Notes: a model not told the origin generated them from the letters alone. 64,000 nucleotides of DNA from Colocasia esculenta (GCA_014218235.1 CM024764.1:62967184-63031183), one strand, 5' to 3'; counted from the stretch's first letter, positions 12,040-23,769 are shown. Program-made: numbers and translations.

Positions 12040-12960
12040 TCTTCATACTTCATACTTCATAACGACTTCTTTTGATAATCAGAACGATTCCTTTATAAGT
12101 TCATATCAATTTCAATAGTCATCATAACAATTTCACAAGTATTATGATCGATTTCCTTTCTGACCAAAAAGTCGTGATGTTTCAAAACAAATCGTTACCG
12201 TAACGATTTGTTAAAGATCTCATAACGATTTTATAAGACATCGCAACGATTTCTTTGGAAAGCACAACGACTTTCTAGCTGTAACGATTTCTTAAGTTCT
12301 CGTAACGATTTCTTTAGAACTCACAATGACTTTCTAGCCGTAACGATTTCTTAAGTTCTCGTAACGATTTCTTTAGAACTCACAACGACTTTCTAGCCGT
12401 AACGATTTCTTAAGTTCTCGTAACGATTTCTTTAGAACTCACAACGACTTTCTAGCCGTAACGATTTCTTAAGTTCTCGTAACGATTTCTTTAGAACTCA
12501 CAACGACTTTCTAGCCGTAATGATTTCTTAAGTTCTCGTAACGATTTCTTTAGAACTCAGAACGATTTGCTTGGTACAACGATTTGTTAAGAGTTTCATA
12601 TCGATTTCTTTGATGATTATAACGACTTGCTTATCAGTAACGATTTGATAAGTAATCACATCAATGTCTGTAACACTCATAACGACTTTTGTATTACTCA
12701 CAACGATTTTTGTATTGTCATAACGACTTGCTTATCAGTAATGATTTGATAAGTAATCACATCAATGTCTGTAATACTCATAACGACTTCTGTATTACTC
12801 ACAACGATTTCTGTATTGTCATAATGACTTGCTTATCAGTAATGATTTGATAAGTAATCACATCAATGTCTGTAACACTCATAACGACTTCTGTATTACT
12901 CACAACGATTTCTGTATTGTCATAACAACCTGCTTACCAGTAACGATTTCATAAGTCATA
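12040..12960 (+). repeat. Hierarchical AACGATTT tandem array in solo LTR
   Basis: The motif AACGATTT or AACGACTT occurs every 17-23 bp. From about 12275 to 12570 it is organised into near-identical 59-bp higher-order units (spacings 21+21+17) repeated about five times. From about 12620 to 12940 a second unit of about 100 bp, containing GATTTGATAAGTAATCACAT, repeats about three times. Confidence 0.88.
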
Positions 12961-13727
12961 AAGGCATCGGGCTTGTTCATATCGATTTCATTTGATATAT
13001 CAGTATAATACTCCTTAATATACATTGAATAGTCAAAGTCGTATCTCGTCTGTTTGACTGCTACACATTCAATGCTCTCTGAACGTATCTCCCATGCATG
13101 CAGACAATATCTTCTACTTTTATACTACTCTATCTATGTCCTTTCTAGACAGAAAGGAGCTTTGCTATATATTGCAATATCTGTTCCAACTGCAACTAAC
13201 AATCGACGACAGTCCTAGTTGTCCTCTATTTATTGTTGATATGCTCGCAGATATCTGACAAGACTTATCTGTACAACGTTGGACACAAGATACAATATAT
13301 TAAAATGTTTCTCTGGCGTGTACTAAAGGATAAAGGACTGAAGATCAGAAGCTTCCTTGCAGACCTGTCTAACGTTCACCAGGATGAGAGACAACGGATC
13401 TTTAACGTTCAAATTTCAAGCAGAAGCTTAAATACAAGACTCAAGACTAAGAAGGAGAATACTTTTGAAGAAATATTATTCTGAAAGAAAGCATCGCCAA
13501 TCCTTCAACTCTTCTGTGATTCAAACAAGAGCGAAGCACTCCATTCCAATCTATCTTAGCTCTTTAGCTCTCAGTGTTCTCGAAGAATTTCCTGTGAGAG
13601 CCAGTGTAGTCTTTGGAGAGAAACCAGTGTTAAAATTCCTTCTCTCTCGAGGCTTGTTTGCTTCAGATTGTAGCTGTTTGATCTAGTTCCTGAAGTTTGT
13701 TCTTATACTTCTTTTTATTGGTTGTAT

Positions 13728-13845
13728 TCCTTCTGGGTGAAGGAAGACCTGGTGGTTTCCAGGGTGGTTGTTTTCCCTTCTGGGTGAAGGAAGACCTGGT
13801 GGTTTCCAGGGTGGTTGTTTTCCCTTCAGGTTGAAGGAAGACCAG
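13728..13845 (+). repeat. Repeated hairpin block CCTTC...GAAGG in solo LTR
   Basis: Two and a half copies of a 58-bp unit, each with CCTTCTGGGTGAAGGAAGACC. CCTTC and GAAGG pair over a short loop, so RNA from here would form consecutive small hairpins. The equivalent block exists in the SIRE-like LTRs at about 46840-46955 and 56458-56575. Confidence 0.75.
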
Positions 13846-15303
13846 TTGAGGCTAGTGTAAGGATCCGTGAGGGGGATAGTACCCTTGTTAGTGAAATCCT
13901 GAGGTATCGCTCAGGGACTGGACGTAGGTCTCCTGTGGAGAGGAGTTCCGAACCAAGATAAAAATCCTTGTGTCTTGTGGTTGTGCTCTGTGTGTTTGCT
14001 GTCTCATTTCCTCTAACTCTAACCTTCGTTTAAGTTGTTGTGTAATCTTTTTAGTGAACAGATATTAATCAAAGATCAATTTTTAACAACCCATTCACCC
14101 CCCCCCCATGGGCTAGCTAGCTGGGCAACACATTTATCTCATTTCATCTGAATTTTCCCTCTTCTGGATGGTTGTTTTGGAGAGTTTGATCCAGGGGATT
14201 GTTCATTTCTTTCGCAATTAATTGTCTATTTCTTCTATGTTGATGTCTTCTTTTCTTCTGTTGGTTGTCCGGGAGATTGATGCGAGAATGCTGAGTGTAG
14301 TGTGAAGAAATCAAGTGTTCTTTCTACTGTTGGTTGAGCAGGAGGAGCATCTGGTGGGAGCTGTGAAGGATTCGAGGGTTTCTTCCATTTCTTCAGTGTA
14401 GTTTCATCCATTTCTGCTGAGTTAGTTTCATTCCCCTGTGTTTAGTTCATTTCTTCTGTGTTGAGAAGATGATCAGATTGCAGGAGCTTCGCCAGTGAGA
14501 TTGATTGGTCTTTAGTTTTATGTTCTTTTTGTTCTTCCTTCCTTCTGGTTCGGTTGGTTGAAGCGGGGGAGGGGTTGGAGTTTTATTTTTTTTCTCTCTC
14601 TTTTCTGCTCTGTGAGAGTTGGGAGAGCTGGGAGAGAGATCCAGGAGCAATTCGATTTCCACATTTCTTTATGTGTTGATTTGTCCATTTTCGTTTGTGC
14701 TTCTGTGTTGGGTTGTTGAGAGATTGATCCAGAGTTAAAATTGTGTTCCATTTCCTATTCTTTAGTAATATCATGTGGATTCAATTTTAGTAACAATTAA
14801 TTTCTGTTTTTATTTTCTGTCTGATCCCCTGAGCTATAGGGGTACATTGGTTGGATAATATTCTATTGAGGATCTTGTTCTGTCATCATTTTATCTTCTT
14901 GAGTTCCGAATCATTTCATAATTAAATTGGTCTGTATGTTCTTGCTTAGATTTCTGTCTACCTGTTTGATCCCTCAATTGTGAGGGTACATTGATATCAA
15001 TTCTCTTTTCATTTCAATTCCACTTGTTCTTTCATTAAGTTTGATTTGTCAAGATTGTGAGGGATTTGATCGGTGTTGTTCACATATTCACTTTTAATGC
15101 ATTGTCGATAGAGATTTCAAGTCAAAGTAGTTTAATTCAATTTCTATTCAGCCTCTCCGTGGATATGACCTGTTCTCACCACTGTATGAGTTCATCTTTA
15201 CAATTTTATTCTTGTGAGACAGTTTAGAGAAGGTGAGCATATTGACTGTGTACGGAACTCTGGACAACGAAAGTACATAGTCAACAATGCCGCGTTCACC
15301 TAA

Positions 15304-15895
15304 CACTCACAAACAAATATTTGTTTTTTCTAAAAGTTTATAGTTGTAGGTTGTAATTGATACCAAGACTTACTGTAAGTGATATGAAGACTTCCTCTAA
15401 GCAATATGAGGCTTACTGTAAGTGATATCAAAGACATACTATAAGTGACATTAAAGACTTACTATAAGTGATATTAAAGACTTATTGTAACTGATATGAA
15501 GGTTTCGTGTAAACGATATGTAGGCTTACTGTAAGTGATATCAAAGACTTACTATAAGTGATATTAAAGGCTTATTGTAAGTGATATTAAAGACTTACTG
15601 TAAGTAATATGAAGACTTACTATAGTGATATCAAACTTACTGTAAGTGATATATACACTAACTGTAATGAATGTAAGTCTACATAAGGAAAGACTAGAAG
15701 AAGGAATGACAAAATAGGAAAAAGTTGATGCTAAAAGGACGACTCGTCTTCCAAGACTCATAAATACTGAGAAACTAAAAGTAGGGATTAGAAATTAAAC
15801 AACACAAAAAGTAAAGGACTGCATAACTTCTGATCTTCTGACAGGGACTATAAATTAAGTTAACATTCTGACAAAGACCTCTAATTAATTTTTTC
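15304..15895. mobile_element. Foldback element, right terminal part
   Basis: This continues the palindromic element after the inserted retrotransposon. CACTCACAAACAAATA at 15304 pairs with TATTTGTTTGTGAGTG at about 700-716, and 15340-15700 is the reverse-complement array of CTTACTGTAAGTGATAT units. The end at 15895 pairs with 119-135. The 9-bp flank TTATTATTT follows. Confidence 0.7.
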
Positions 15896-15904
15896 TTATT
15901 ATTT

Positions 15905-18058
15905 TAATGTCTTCAAATTATAAAAGTATAAAAACTTAAAATATAAGAAGAACTTAGTTAAAGTATAAGAAGAAAGGGGTTGAAGTAAATGAAGAAATTG
16001 GTTAAGTATGAACCCAATGACCCCTTGGTAAGGTCTCATCTCTGATCGAGACTTAGAATTAATTTTTCCTATAATATATGTAAACATAGTAATATGTTAA
16101 CAACTATGTTCATTATTATGCTAATTAATATAATACACATTATTATTGTTTTTAAAAACATTACTACTAAGTCTAGTTATTATAATAATATAGGTCAAGA
16201 GAGTAAGCGCATCCTAAGTGAAAGAAAGGTTGTCTCGAGGAATGTGAAATATAGATAGAAAGAGTTGGTGAAACTCATTCATATTTTATGGGGAATGAGT
16301 TATCATGTTCTATCCTTATTCCGTGTTATAGTGCCAATATTATATACCAAACGAAAATCTTAACTCAGCCCTGTCACTGTGTCTTATCCCTATCTTTAAG
16401 GTAGAGTCGAAGAAAGAAGGCACAATATTAATTATATAAATGTTTTGAGGCCAGAAATTTATTGAAATTCATATATTGAGGATACATTTACAAATATAAA
16501 TGTGGAATAGATTTTTCACGTAAAGAGCATATATGATAACACCCAAAAAATATTGCAACCTTGTGTCTTTTTCAAGAAATTATTACCAATGATTCAACTC
16601 TCATCGAATAATGTAATAAGTTAGCATTCTCATATATTTTTTAAAATACATGTATTTTTCCTAAGCACTTTTTTGTTTGAAATAAATTAGCGTTTGATAC
16701 CCTAAGCGAGAAATTTTTAGGTTGCAGGAGGCCAAACATCTCTAGGGACAGTGAAATGCCGTCCTCTTACGGATTTTCAGATCTATCTTCTTGGTTCTAT
16801 TCTATTTATACTTAAATCAAAGGTTATATCTGGTTAAGTTGAAATATCAAAAATTCATTTTCGTATTATCTAAAAACAATTTAGATACAAATTAAAGAAG
16901 GTTGGAGATATTCTCTACCCTATAAATTGTCTCCACGTAGGGACGTGTGAGGGCTATATCTAAACTCTTATTATACATTTGTTGCGAGTGGCAAACACAT
17001 GTAAGTAACATGCCTCTTCTCTACATACAACGTATCATTTGTGAATTCAAGTTCGGGATAACATAATTTGTTTCTCTACTCCTCCGAACTCAGTTCCGAG
17101 GGAAGGAGTTGAGAACAAGGAGTGATATATATGATAGTGAAAATTATATTCTATGGTTTGACTAATTACTCAACTTACCACTTAGCGGTGCTATTCAGAA
17201 AAGATGTAAAATGTATTGCAAAAATCGATGGAATCATTATGTTGAATACATAGAAAGAGTACACCTCACGAAGGGCCGAAAAGATCAACGTTTTGCGTAA
17301 GACACTGTTTTATGGAAAAACAATAATGACTTAGATTGAAAAAAAAATTAATTAAAAATAATAAAAAAAATCCCTCCTAGTGCACTTATGAAAGTGTAAG
17401 AAATACGGTTGAGATGACTCTTATTGAGTGGACCCAATGTGCCGGTCATGGATAAGGGGAGTTCCTATTGCAAGTGCATTTATTATACTCTATTCTATGA
17501 TATCTCATCCTAGAATACTTTTTTTTTTTTTTTGGAAACGAAAAAATTCTGTCTCATGTTATTTAGTAGACTGACCTTTCATAGAACTCGAGGTCATAAT
17601 TTATCATATATTTTGATTGTTCTTGTCTCACTTGACCGAAAAAATCTCAATCATACTACCTTCAAGAATAAGGTTAAATGAGGACGCATTGTGTGAATTA
17701 AAAAAATGTAAAATGATAACCCTAAACCCAACTTGATAATAGATACCAGCTTGCTTCTAATTGGATGCCTCGGAAGGGCTCTTTTAGGCTATTATAAGGC
17801 TCGAGTATTCAATGGAATTTACTACATGAAACTTTTTTTCTCCTGCCAATTAATCTTCTGGAATACTCAATGAAAGATGCTTGAATCTTGATCTAGTACT
17901 GGACATTGAAAGAAACTCCGGATTGTAAGCCAAGGCTTCTCGAGATTAGGAAGGAAAGAATCTCTCTCTCTCGGAGTGTCGAGAGGAAATTAATTTACTG
18001 GGATATGATCTGAACAACATAACTGCAGGATTAGTTTAGCAGGATGGTCTACGTATAC
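15905..18058. other. AT-rich intergenic DNA, nothing recognised
   Basis: No ORF above background, RNA gene or terminal repeat was recognised. It contains a T-run at about 17519-17534 and A-runs near 17335-17370. Confidence 0.5.
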
Positions 18059-18264
18059 CGTGATGCCGAAGGCGAGGGCGCCGACGACGACCATTCTGAG
18101 TGGCAGCGGCCGGCGTCGAGCTCCAGGATGGTGAGAAGACCTGGGTGACGGCACCGAGGGAGCAAGGACGTGAAGATGGCCGGCCCGGCCCGCCAGGTAC
18201 GCAGCTGCTTGTTCTCCCGCACCGCCTGCTCCAGCAACTGCCTGAAGATGGTGATCTCCTCCAT
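18059..18264 (-). pseudogene. Isolated MATE transporter exon-1 relic
   Basis: The minus strand encodes the first transmembrane region of a DETOXIFICATION-type MATE protein. It reads KQLRTWRAGPAIFTS, then after a frame change LGAVTQVFS, then LELDA, then MVVVGALAFGI. These are the expected consecutive blocks of MATE exon 1 but sit in three different frames, so small deletions have broken the exon. It ends with a good donor site (ACG followed by GTATAC) in the phase expected before exon 2 (phase 0). The remaining exons are not found nearby; exons 2-8 of a MATE gene lie at 33407-36457 on the same strand but in the wrong order to be joined to this one. It is most simply a relic of a tandem paralogue. 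Confidence 0.72.
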
Positions 18265-19177
18265 GTCCTCGCCGATCTCTGCGGTCGCCGACGTTCCAGT
18301 AGTGCTGAATTTTTGTGGTCCTTTGGCTAGACAGAAAAGAGCCCATATGCATGCTGCGCCTTTGGCACCTGTGAGTAGAGTAGAGAAAGAAAAATCTCAA
18401 ATATGAACAACGCATGCCGAAGACGTCACAAATTAAATAAAAGAGAAAGATTTATTATAAGACATCACTTATAATGTATTTGACGTGCATTGTTTAAAAA
18501 ATAATTTTATTAGCTAAAATTTTAACAATTTTTTCTTATTCTGTCTCAACTAATAAAATAACTTGTAAAATAATTCACTTCAATTTTATTACAAAACTTC
18601 TTACAATAAACATTTCTAAAAAAAAAAAGAGGTGATATGTCCATGACAGTTTTTTCACGCACCTAAAGTAGACAGAAAAGACACCTGCTACCATTACATT
18701 AACTCTGCCTCAGCTCGATAATCGCGGACTTCACTTCACCTTCCCCACCCCTCCTTAAAAAAAAAAAAAGAAATCTGATGGCAGATTAAGATATTCTCCT
18801 ATTTAAATCTAATTATTCAGACAACAATTAGTACTGAATATTATAGTTTTGTCTTCCCCTTCTGTTCTAATCACTCTCCCCACCCCCATTATTTATTACT
18901 CATCTTCCATATATCGCAGTCAAAACGTGTTCGAGATTTTTAACAGCCATAGGTTTCTAGATTCGGATTTACCTATTATTTACCCAATATAACAGATCAT
19001 CTGGCAACTTACATGTTCCATTTATCGGATTTTTTAATTTTAGATAAATGAATTTATTGTCAAAATTCATGCAAAGTAAAAGTTTGAGTTATTTACTCAT
19101 TCATCTAATAATTCTAGAAGGTTTATGGTACATGCATCTAGTGATTTATCTTGGGTACTCTTGGTATAAATAGCTAA
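18265..19177. other. Intergenic DNA, nothing recognised
   Basis: AT-rich sequence with A-runs near 18620 and 18760. No coding or repeat structure was recognised. Confidence 0.45.
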
Positions 19178-19703
19178 TAGGAGTGCCAACGGATCTCCAT
19201 TTTTCGTTTACCCGATCCATTTTTGTATTTTTTATAAGATGTAGAATTTTGAAAAGAACTTTTCTCTAACAGTCTTCATACCTACATATGACGTCGACTA
19301 TCTATTACTCAACCATTATATATAATTATATGATGTTATTACACTAATTTGATCTTATCGTACTTCTTTTAGTAATAGTCATTAGAATGCATGTGATTGA
19401 GAAGATATCGTAGTATTTATATTTTATTTATTGTTGTTAGTTTTCTATATTAGTAGATTATTAATTTACATTTACAACTATTCATAAATTTAATAATCAA
19501 TGTACTTATAAATTTATTCTCATCATATAAATATTATTGCATCTAAAGTTTTCACTTTATTTTATTTTCTAATTTTCTAACTTAAAGTAGAAATAGATGT
19601 GAAAGTAAAAACATCTTTTTCCATTTCTGACTCTAAAATTTTATAAGAAGTGGAAGTAGAAATACTCAATTTCTATTTGGAATCTGATTCGTTGGCAGCC
19701 CTA
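19178..19703. mobile_element. hAT-like non-autonomous element
   Basis: The ends are imperfect inverted repeats: TAGGAGTGCCAACGGAT at 19178 and the reverse complement of ATTCGTTGGCAGCCCTA at 19703. The TAGGGNTGCCAACG-type terminus is common in plant hAT elements. The interior is AT-rich and non-coding. The 8-bp flanks (ATAGCTAA, ATAATTTG) do not match, so the TSD is lost or the borders are slightly off. Confidence 0.45.
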
Positions 19704-20261
19704 ATAATTTGCTAGGTGACTCCATCACCTGTTCATGTTGACGATTACATTTCTGACCCATTATGGCCTGATAAGCCTCTGTACGAGCCCATAACATTTG
19801 GGGTGCCTAGAGGTATAATAAAGTAGCCAAAATCTCGTTAGGCACTTAGGTACCAATAAAGGCGGGAGGGGGCAACGGGGTTCCTGTCCAGGAACAAGTT
19901 ATAGCACGGAAAGAGCTAGTCCAAAGAGGAGTTTGTCTCAAAAGAAACTAATCTGCAATCCACACCTGATCCATCTTAGAGGATGTTGGAGAATAATTGA
20001 TGAGTGGAGAAATATTGTATAATATTATATTCTTATTTATTTCATTAACCGGTACTCGATGTAACATTATTATTTTTACATGTTCCCTATTTCTTCTCGT
20101 GAAATAGGAGGTGCACAGCCAAGATTGTAATCTTAAGGTACCAAATGGATCAGAATTCCATATATATTTTTTTATTTATTTTAGCTACTACTTAATGTTG
20201 GCCAATTTTTACATGCGGCGCTGGCACTAATCGGTTGATTATTTTTTTGGTAATCTTTAGA

Positions 20262-20371
20262 TCATGTTTGGTATCGAAATAGATCGGAGATTGAGTGAGA
20301 ATATCTTTAAAATTTTGAAGATATTTTTAAAATTTTAAGATCATTCTCAATCTATTTTAATATCAAACAAC
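20262..20371. mobile_element. 110-bp hAT-type MITE with 8-bp TSD
   Basis: A short inverted-repeat element: TCATGTTTGGTATCGAAATAG at the left pairs, with a few mismatches, with the end reading ATTTTAATATCAAACAAC. The 8-bp flank TCTTTAGA occurs at 20254-20261 and exactly again at 20372-20379. Element size, hairpin structure and TSD length fit a hAT MITE. Confidence 0.7.
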
Positions 20372-20474
20372 TCTTTAGACACTTAGAGTTAGGGGATAAC
20401 TTTGCCTCTATTTACACGAGGAAGGACATAATATTATCAACAGACTTGTAAGAAACAACTAGGTTAGTGCCTTT

Positions 20475-23400
20475 TGTAGCACCTTGATTTTTCAAATCAA
20501 GAAAAATAAAAATTTTATTTAAATAAATGAGATAAATTGATTTAATTAAATAAAGAGAGAATAAATAGAAATTGAATGAAATAAAAAGAATTTAATGAAT
20601 AACCCATTCAGCTAAATTAGTAGTGGGTTAAATAAATGGTCCAAACTAAATAGATTGGACCCAATAGGATGAAGCCCATCTTGGGAGGAGATGTAATTAA
20701 GAGAAATTCGTATCTAATTAATTAATAAATGGAAAAGGGTCAAATTAACTATTAAAACAAGTCATATTTATCCTAAAAAGAGTCCTATACTTACCCTAAA
20801 TCTTTACCCACAAAATTGGATCCCTTCCCAACTCTATTAGGTGGATAAATAAGAGAAAGTGGGAGATAAAAAAGAAAATTCGGAGTTTAATGGAAGGGAG
20901 GACTCTTATAATGGCTAGAACTCCTATAGTTAGCCATATACACCAAAAACTCATCTCTAGCAACCCATTTTCGTGGTTGGAACTCTGGAGAACGAGGAGA
21001 AGGGCTGGAAACAAAGGAGCAAGGAGGAGGAGGCTAGAACAAGGAGAAGTTTTTCCATTTTCGTCACCAAACTAGGGTTTTCTTACTCCACAAAAAAGGT
21101 AGGCAATCTCTCAAGCAAAAATCATGTACAAATTATTTTAGGTAGCCTTCATGTACCTCTTCAAAAGCCCTATGGTTTCGTTGTATTCTGTTCATCCATT
21201 TGGGCGAATTTAATTCATGAAACCCAGCTATCACCATGAACTCGAAATCTCATGTTTTCTCTAATTCCCCACACATACTTGTTCCCATGCTATGAGAAAA
21301 TTCTCATTGAAACTATAGTGCAATTTCAAACGCCCCTGGTTTCATTCTATTTCGATCTCCCATTAGGGAGAATTAATTTCTTGAATCTCTGTCAGATATG
21401 TATACCCGACCCTTTATGTTTGCTTGTGAACCCTATTTATACTTGACTTCAGATCATGAGAAAATTACCATAAATACTACATCTTGTTCGCTTTTGAACG
21501 CCTCTGGTTTCGGAATTTTTCATCATGTATTCATCTCAAATTAATTCATTGAACCCTAACTGCGCTTGTTTAGGTCACTAAAAAGTAACCCGATCAACGC
21601 ATGTCTAAACCTTGTCTATTTTCAAATTAATCATGCATGTTGATAGATATACACGTCTACTTTCGTATAAAACTAGTTTCGTGCTTTTTGGATCACCGTA
21701 CTATTTTATATGGAATTTAGAACGTCCCTGTATCATAGAGGACTCGCCCTGGGAAAAAGGGAAAAAGGGCAATCCCACCTGTTATCGCGACGGCGCGATC
21801 CGCCGCGATATCAGCGGGGTCGCGTCGGCCGATGGCGTCGCGTCAAGAACGCGGCGGCATAAGCTGCCGCGATTCACTCCGGACCGGGCCAGACCGGCCA
21901 GGCCCGTGTCGCACCCGACCGACCCGTCACGACTTTAATCGCGACGGGTAAGTCTGCCGCGTTTTCACGAATCCGACCAGAATGGAAAATTGTGCATATG
22001 CTCTGTTGTTTAAGCTTTATACCTTTTAATTAGCCATGATTAAATCATGTTATAGTTAATTCGACTTGGTGAATGAATAAATGGCATTAATATATAAATT
22101 TAATTATTTAAAATGACATTTTCAAGACTTGTCGTATTTTCAAGATTTCTTTACACTTACACACACACAAGATTATTAAATTCCATTTGACCTTGATAAG
22201 TTATGCATATATATTCGGTAAATTAGCGAAATAATGACTAAATTACCCTATTTTTATTAAATACAATTGTTTTTGTTTTATATGCGCATTTTAAATATCG
22301 TTATCGTTTCCCTCGGCTTCGAGCACTCGAGGCACGACGGACCCGTTTTCTACACACTTTTCTCTAACTTGGACCACCTCTCCACCAGAAATACTCTCGA
22401 CTGGACTAGGGACTCCTTGTCAAGACCTCCGTAAGTCTTCTTGGCTTTGGCGCACATCCTTAGTCAACGAGCTGGTTGTACCCCAAAACCCGTTACACCT
22501 TGGGGATTAGTACGATCCAAACCTTAGTATATTCCTTCTCGTCTTGAGTTCACACTGGACCACCTGACCTGTGTATACAGCACGGCTAAGGGGCGGTTGT
22601 GACTTCTACCAGACTGCTGGCACCCGACCTGGTGCTGTGCAACCGTCACTATCAGAATTTCACGTTCTTACATAATGTCCTATCTCATCTAATCTCTATA
22701 TCCTCTTATATGTTCACGTTCTCTCTACACTCTCATCTATCTCGTCTAGTACTCTCTTATCTCTTCTTGGTACTCTTTTGGCCATTCGTGTGATTGTCTA
22801 AGATAAAAGAAATGACTAATGCCAGCGCAATAGGGCCCGATCAGGTCCTGGGAGGAGCGCCCGAAAAGTGCCAGTGCCCATGGGAGTTAAAATGATCAAG
22901 GATGTGTTACGGCATGCATCCAGTGCCAGTTTACTATCTAGATTAATCTATGACAATCAAAGTACTATCTCTACAAGTGCAAGCGTGATCGTTACTAGTG
23001 CACCGTTGTGTAATTTACATGTTATAACGTTACTTGGCCATTCTATTATCGTTCTCGTTGTAATATTTTCCTGTGCCAGTTGCTATCATTCTCTTGTTCG
23101 TGACATGCTCTACATGACTTTACTCTCTAGTTAGTTAGCCTGCCATTAAAACATTAACTATTTAAAGTATGCTTGTGTACCTGAGATATTAAGTCCTACT
23201 AGGCGTTATTCGCTCATCCTGCGTATTTATTTAATGTGTTTCAGGTGAATCAGATCATGACCACACTCACGAGGATGGGACCGATGAGGAGGCTCAGGAG
23301 TGACCATTCAGCAACCAGTGCTATCTAGTAGTAGTCTGTTAGTATAGTTATGAGTAAGTAAGTCCTTATGTAGTAGTTTGGTTTGAATAAAGTACTATGG

Positions 23401-23569
23401 GCCCTAGTGTTGGCTCTGATACATTGATGTAATAATTAGTTGATGGAATTATCAATGAATTGGAGTTTATTTGGTAGTATTCCATTGTGCAATGGTTTGC
23501 ATTTATTTCTCGCTCTGTACTATTTAATAACTGTAATCCCGCTCCGATATTTCGCGTCGGGGTGTTACA
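20475..23569 (+). repeat. 5' LTR of chromovirus (3,095 bp)
   Basis: It begins TGTAGCACCTTGATT and ends GGTGTTACA, and aligns end to end with 28179-31274 with scattered differences. It is AT-rich except for a CpG-dense block at about 21775-21965. Several small ORFs occur in both LTRs, but none resembles a known protein. Confidence 0.92.
21775..21965 (+). promoter_or_regulatory. CpG-dense palindromic block within chromovirus LTR
   Basis: About 190 bp rich in CG dinucleotides, with inverted pairs such as TATCGCG/CGCGATA and CGCGGC/GCCGCG, in an otherwise AT-rich LTR. It ends in CGGGTAAGT, which resembles a splice donor. The same block is at about 29482-29670 in the other LTR with most CG sites kept. 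A promoter or structured leader role is inference. Confidence 0.45.
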
Positions 23570-23575
23570 GTTTTG

Positions 23576-23593
23576 TGGTATCAGAGCCTAGGT
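23576..23593 (+). other. Primer-binding site, tRNA-Met type
   Basis: TGGTATCAGAGCCTAGGT lies 6 nt downstream of the LTR end and is complementary to the 3' end of initiator tRNA-Met, as usual for chromoviruses. Confidence 0.88.
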
Positions 23594-23769
23594 TATTCTT
23601 AAGTATAGGATGATCTAGGTTTGACTTGACTTGACTTAGAGTCTAACTCCATACCTATGTGAGATGGGTAGAACCTTGGGTAATGAGATAAAATAAACTC
23701 ACACATGCACAAACCTAGTGCAAACCCAACGACTTACATTTTAAATTCTCTTTTGAAGGAACTTAAACA

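Larger units (their letters stand above)
11860..14130 (+). mobile_element. SIRE-like (Ty1/copia) solo LTR, 2,271 bp
   Basis: The segment begins TGATGACCAAAC and ends CTGGGCAACA. It is flanked by a perfect 5-bp duplication CATTT (11855-11859 and 14131-14135). The uninterrupted sequence GGCATTTATCTC can be read in the sister LTR at about 3623, confirming the insertion. There is no internal coding region, primer site or second LTR, so this is a solo LTR left by unequal homologous recombination. Its 3' end (GCTAGCTAGCTGGGCAACA) and its hairpin block match the SIRE-like LTR at 45133-47246, but the bodies have diverged, so it belongs to a related subfamily. Confidence 0.88.
1869..15298 (+). mobile_element. 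Ty3/gypsy LTR retrotransposon, Athila/Tat-like, non-autonomous
   Basis: Both LTRs begin TGATAACTACAT and end GCGTTCA. The TSD CCTAA is perfect (1864-1868 and 15299-15303). The primer-binding site resembles the tRNA-Asp type used by Athila/Tat elements, and gag and protease are of that lineage. The internal region (4796-10057, 5.26 kb) runs gag, protease, then directly the C-terminal end of integrase; reverse transcriptase, RNase H and the integrase catalytic core are absent. The coding parts also carry frameshifts. It inserted into the foldback element and later received a SIRE-like LTR in its 3' LTR. Confidence 0.9.
10058..15298 (+). repeat. 3' LTR of Athila-like element, carrying a nested solo LTR
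   Basis: The sequence from TGATAACTACAT at 10058 to GCGTTCA at 15298 is the second LTR copy, interrupted at 11860-14130. Without the insertion and one TSD copy it is about 2.97 kb. The TATA box lies at 11159-11166. By eye it differs from the 5' LTR by scattered substitutions and short indels. Confidence 0.9.

Noticed and set aside
12040..12960. Regularly spaced repeats resembling a CRISPR array
   Set aside because: Repeat and spacer are both repeated, there are no unique spacers or cas genes, and the array sits in a retrotransposon LTR of a plant genome.
19178..19703. 8-bp TSD for the hAT-like element
   Set aside because: Flanks ATAGCTAA and ATAATTTG share only the first three bases, so no TSD is claimed.
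22868..23134. ORF of 88 residues present in both chromovirus LTRs (also 30574-30843)
   Set aside because: It is present in both only because LTRs are duplicates; it has no recognisable domain and differs at its C-terminus between copies by a frameshift.
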